From positions 20,282,501-20,346,500 of the forward strand of contig NC_081835.1 of NCBI RefSeq assembly GCF_030867095.1: a DNA stretch of 64,000 nucleotides, given 5' to 3'. Positions 62,301 through 64,000 of this stretch are shown piece by piece. Numbering within the stretch: position 1 is the first letter of the stretch; each line of letters opens with the position of its first letter. The notes under the pieces were generated by a model, which searched no databases, had not been told where the DNA came from, and saw nothing but the letters and a program-made list of their open reading frames with translations. The position numbers and the translations under genes are program-made. The DNA is from Alligator mississippiensis (taxonomy: Eukaryota > Chordata > Crocodylia > Alligatoridae).

Positions 62301-64000
62301 CCCAGCCGTTCAAATGAAAGCTGTGAAATAACATTGAGGAGCAGGAGGATTCTCCACACTGGCCCCTGACTCCCTATCTTTGCCTTGACCTGAACTCGGC
62401 ACCTGGGTTGAGGTGCAGGGATTCTCTCCCTTCCTTACTTTAAGAAAGGAAATGAAGCTGTCAAAGCAGCTGCTTGGGAACTTGTTCGGGGTGGAAACCT
62501 GGGCACAGCTCTACCTGACACGGGCAGGGCACTGAAGTCGCCTTGTCACTGCCCTTCTGCGGGAATAAGCCGGTCGGTGGCAAAGGGACCCCTTGGCTCC
62601 ACTCACCCATGGCGCCAGGCACGTCTTTGCCAGCATCGTGGCTTGGGGTTAATGGCAGCGGGCCTCGCTCACGTGCGGGTCCGGCTGCAGGAGTGGCCGT
62701 GGTCCCTACTGGGATTTAGTCTCCTGGTTCCTTTAATTACGGCCACAGCTCTCCATATTTAATCCTCCTAGTCCCTGGCCACAGCTGTCAGGAGAGCTAT
62801 GAACACGGCTGTGGTTAGTTTGACTACTCATCAGCTATGTTCCTGGCTCTAAGATGATCATTTGTTGATACCACAAGCAGAGGCACCAAGTAGGTGGGGG
62901 CCCGAGGGCCCTGGCCCACCTTGGGAAAAGGGCTGGCACCTGAAATGCATGTAACTTTCCACACATCCATCATCTTAGCACCCCCTGCCCTCAGAAGAAT
63001 AGAAGTTGGTGCCTATGAATTCACAAGCGTGGTGCATAACACCCCGTTCCCCAGCCCAAGTGCTGTCGCTGCTTGTTGTGTGCAGGCCTACAACGCTGCT
63101 GCTTCGCTCACCAAACGGACTTGCTTTTTTCCTCAATGACCCTCTCACAAGGGAAAGGTGGCAAAGAACAAACTTACAGACAGTTGAAGCAACAGTCATA
63201 CCCAGAATCTTACAGGTCCTATAGATGAGGCTACTTTCTACTCCTTTTGCTTCTGCTATGGTGGTAAAATCCCATTTCTGTCCTCCTGAACCATGAGGCA
63301 GCATTCACTCCTATGTGGCTCCCATCTCCCTTGATTTCACTCTATATGATGATGACCCTGTTGTAAAAAATGATCTAGACTGTATTGCTTTGTGAAGTCA
63401 CAGAATATAGCCAAATGTAACCATGTTAATGAGCCTGTAATAACAGATCTGTCAGCCCGGAAAGAACAAAAACTGAAAAATGAGATCGCTGCATTCTAGT
63501 TTACTAAGCAACAGCCCCTCTGACAATGTACTCAGTAAGGCAGTGTCATCTATTTAATCACATTAATGAGATAGGGCATTTTTACATAGGTATAAATTAC
63601 TAGCATCCTGTGCTAATTTTAAATTTATTAAAGGTCAGAAAGCTAAAAGTGGTAAAAACCACCACAATTCTGTCACATAAAACACAGCAGATCTCTGTTT
63701 CCAAAAACAGTGCTTAGACCTTTCACTGCATCCCTAGAGATCAGATGCTGTGACACTGCCCTAAGCAGAGAGCATCCTGTGGAACAACATGCATCTTGTA
63801 TCAAACCTCCCATATTTGATTTCTGAATTCTTATCAAACAAGACAAAGGGGTGAATTTTTCACAGTGCCTATTTGGCAAGAGAAGGTGCTATTCTTTGTG
63901 GAAATGTGCAGCATCACTTCACAAATGAGGTTCATAGGACCTTCCATTTGTGTCCATACTAAAAGTACCATACTTATGAAAAGTGCTGTATAGATAATAA
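62301..64000. other. Upstream flank of IP6K2, nothing recognised
   Basis: CpG density falls sharply after 62300. The remaining open frames are short and motif-free. I see no neighbouring gene. Confidence 0.5.

Noticed and set aside
61601..62359. 252-codon minus-strand open frame across the CpG island
   Set aside because: Open frames are expected in CpG islands. It starts upstream of the IP6K2 start region, is Arg/Pro/Ser rich and reads straight through the IP6K2 exon 1 donor.
62070..62369. Plus-strand open frame starting MAAPSGAPPPP
   Set aside because: Crosses a strong splice donor at 62115 and is composition-driven; kept only as evidence for possible divergent transcription.
1..64000. CRISPR array, rRNA genes or bacterial-type operons
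   Set aside because: No regularly spaced identical repeats, no rRNA-like sequence; intron structure and repeats are those of a vertebrate.

Overview
The window is vertebrate genomic DNA, most likely from a crocodilian; a turtle or another archosaur cannot be excluded. The evidence is a multi-exon gene with GT-AG introns, CR1 retrotransposon copies, many short hAT-type DNA transposons with 8-bp target-site duplications, MIR and tRNA-derived SINE remnants, and one CpG island. Species assignment is inference from repeat style; the gene assignment is much firmer.

The only protein-coding gene I can support is IP6K2 (inositol hexakisphosphate kinase 2), on the minus strand. Its promoter lies in a CpG island at about 61640-62300. 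The non-coding first exon ends at 62012, intron 1 is about 21 kb, and five coding exons follow (40715-40916, 38306-38528, 36918-37093, 35591-35766, 32874-33371). All four coding junctions keep frame and together give 1275 nt, or 424 residues plus stop, close to the 426 of the human protein. The PDKG, SSLL and IDF kinase motifs are all present. The 3' UTR ends just past a poly(A) signal at 32608-32613.

Layout: 1-32585 is the 3' flank of IP6K2. It is GC-moderate and contains no exon I recognise. It holds a 2.2-kb decayed CR1 (about 11790-13975), a palindrome-bracketed GC-rich block (14440-16012), smaller repeats, a 22-G homopolymer, and a few stretches that look like regulatory DNA. 32585-41023 is the compact coding part of IP6K2. 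Intron 2 carries a candidate alternative 3'-terminal exon (39179-39625) that would make a 123-residue truncated isoform. 41024-62011 is intron 1: AT-rich, and interrupted by three GC-rich non-autonomous DNA elements (44517-45172, 47460-48534, 51050-52251), several hAT MITEs, a CR1 tail and a MIR. 62012-62300 is the promoter, which also shows a plus-strand splice donor suggesting divergent transcription. 62300-64000 holds nothing I can name.

There is no sign of an operon, CRISPR array, rRNA cluster or intact autonomous transposon. The points most worth checking are the alternative terminal exon, the GC-rich-core transposon family with long inverted arms, the palindromic block at 14.4-16.0 kb, and the divergent promoter.
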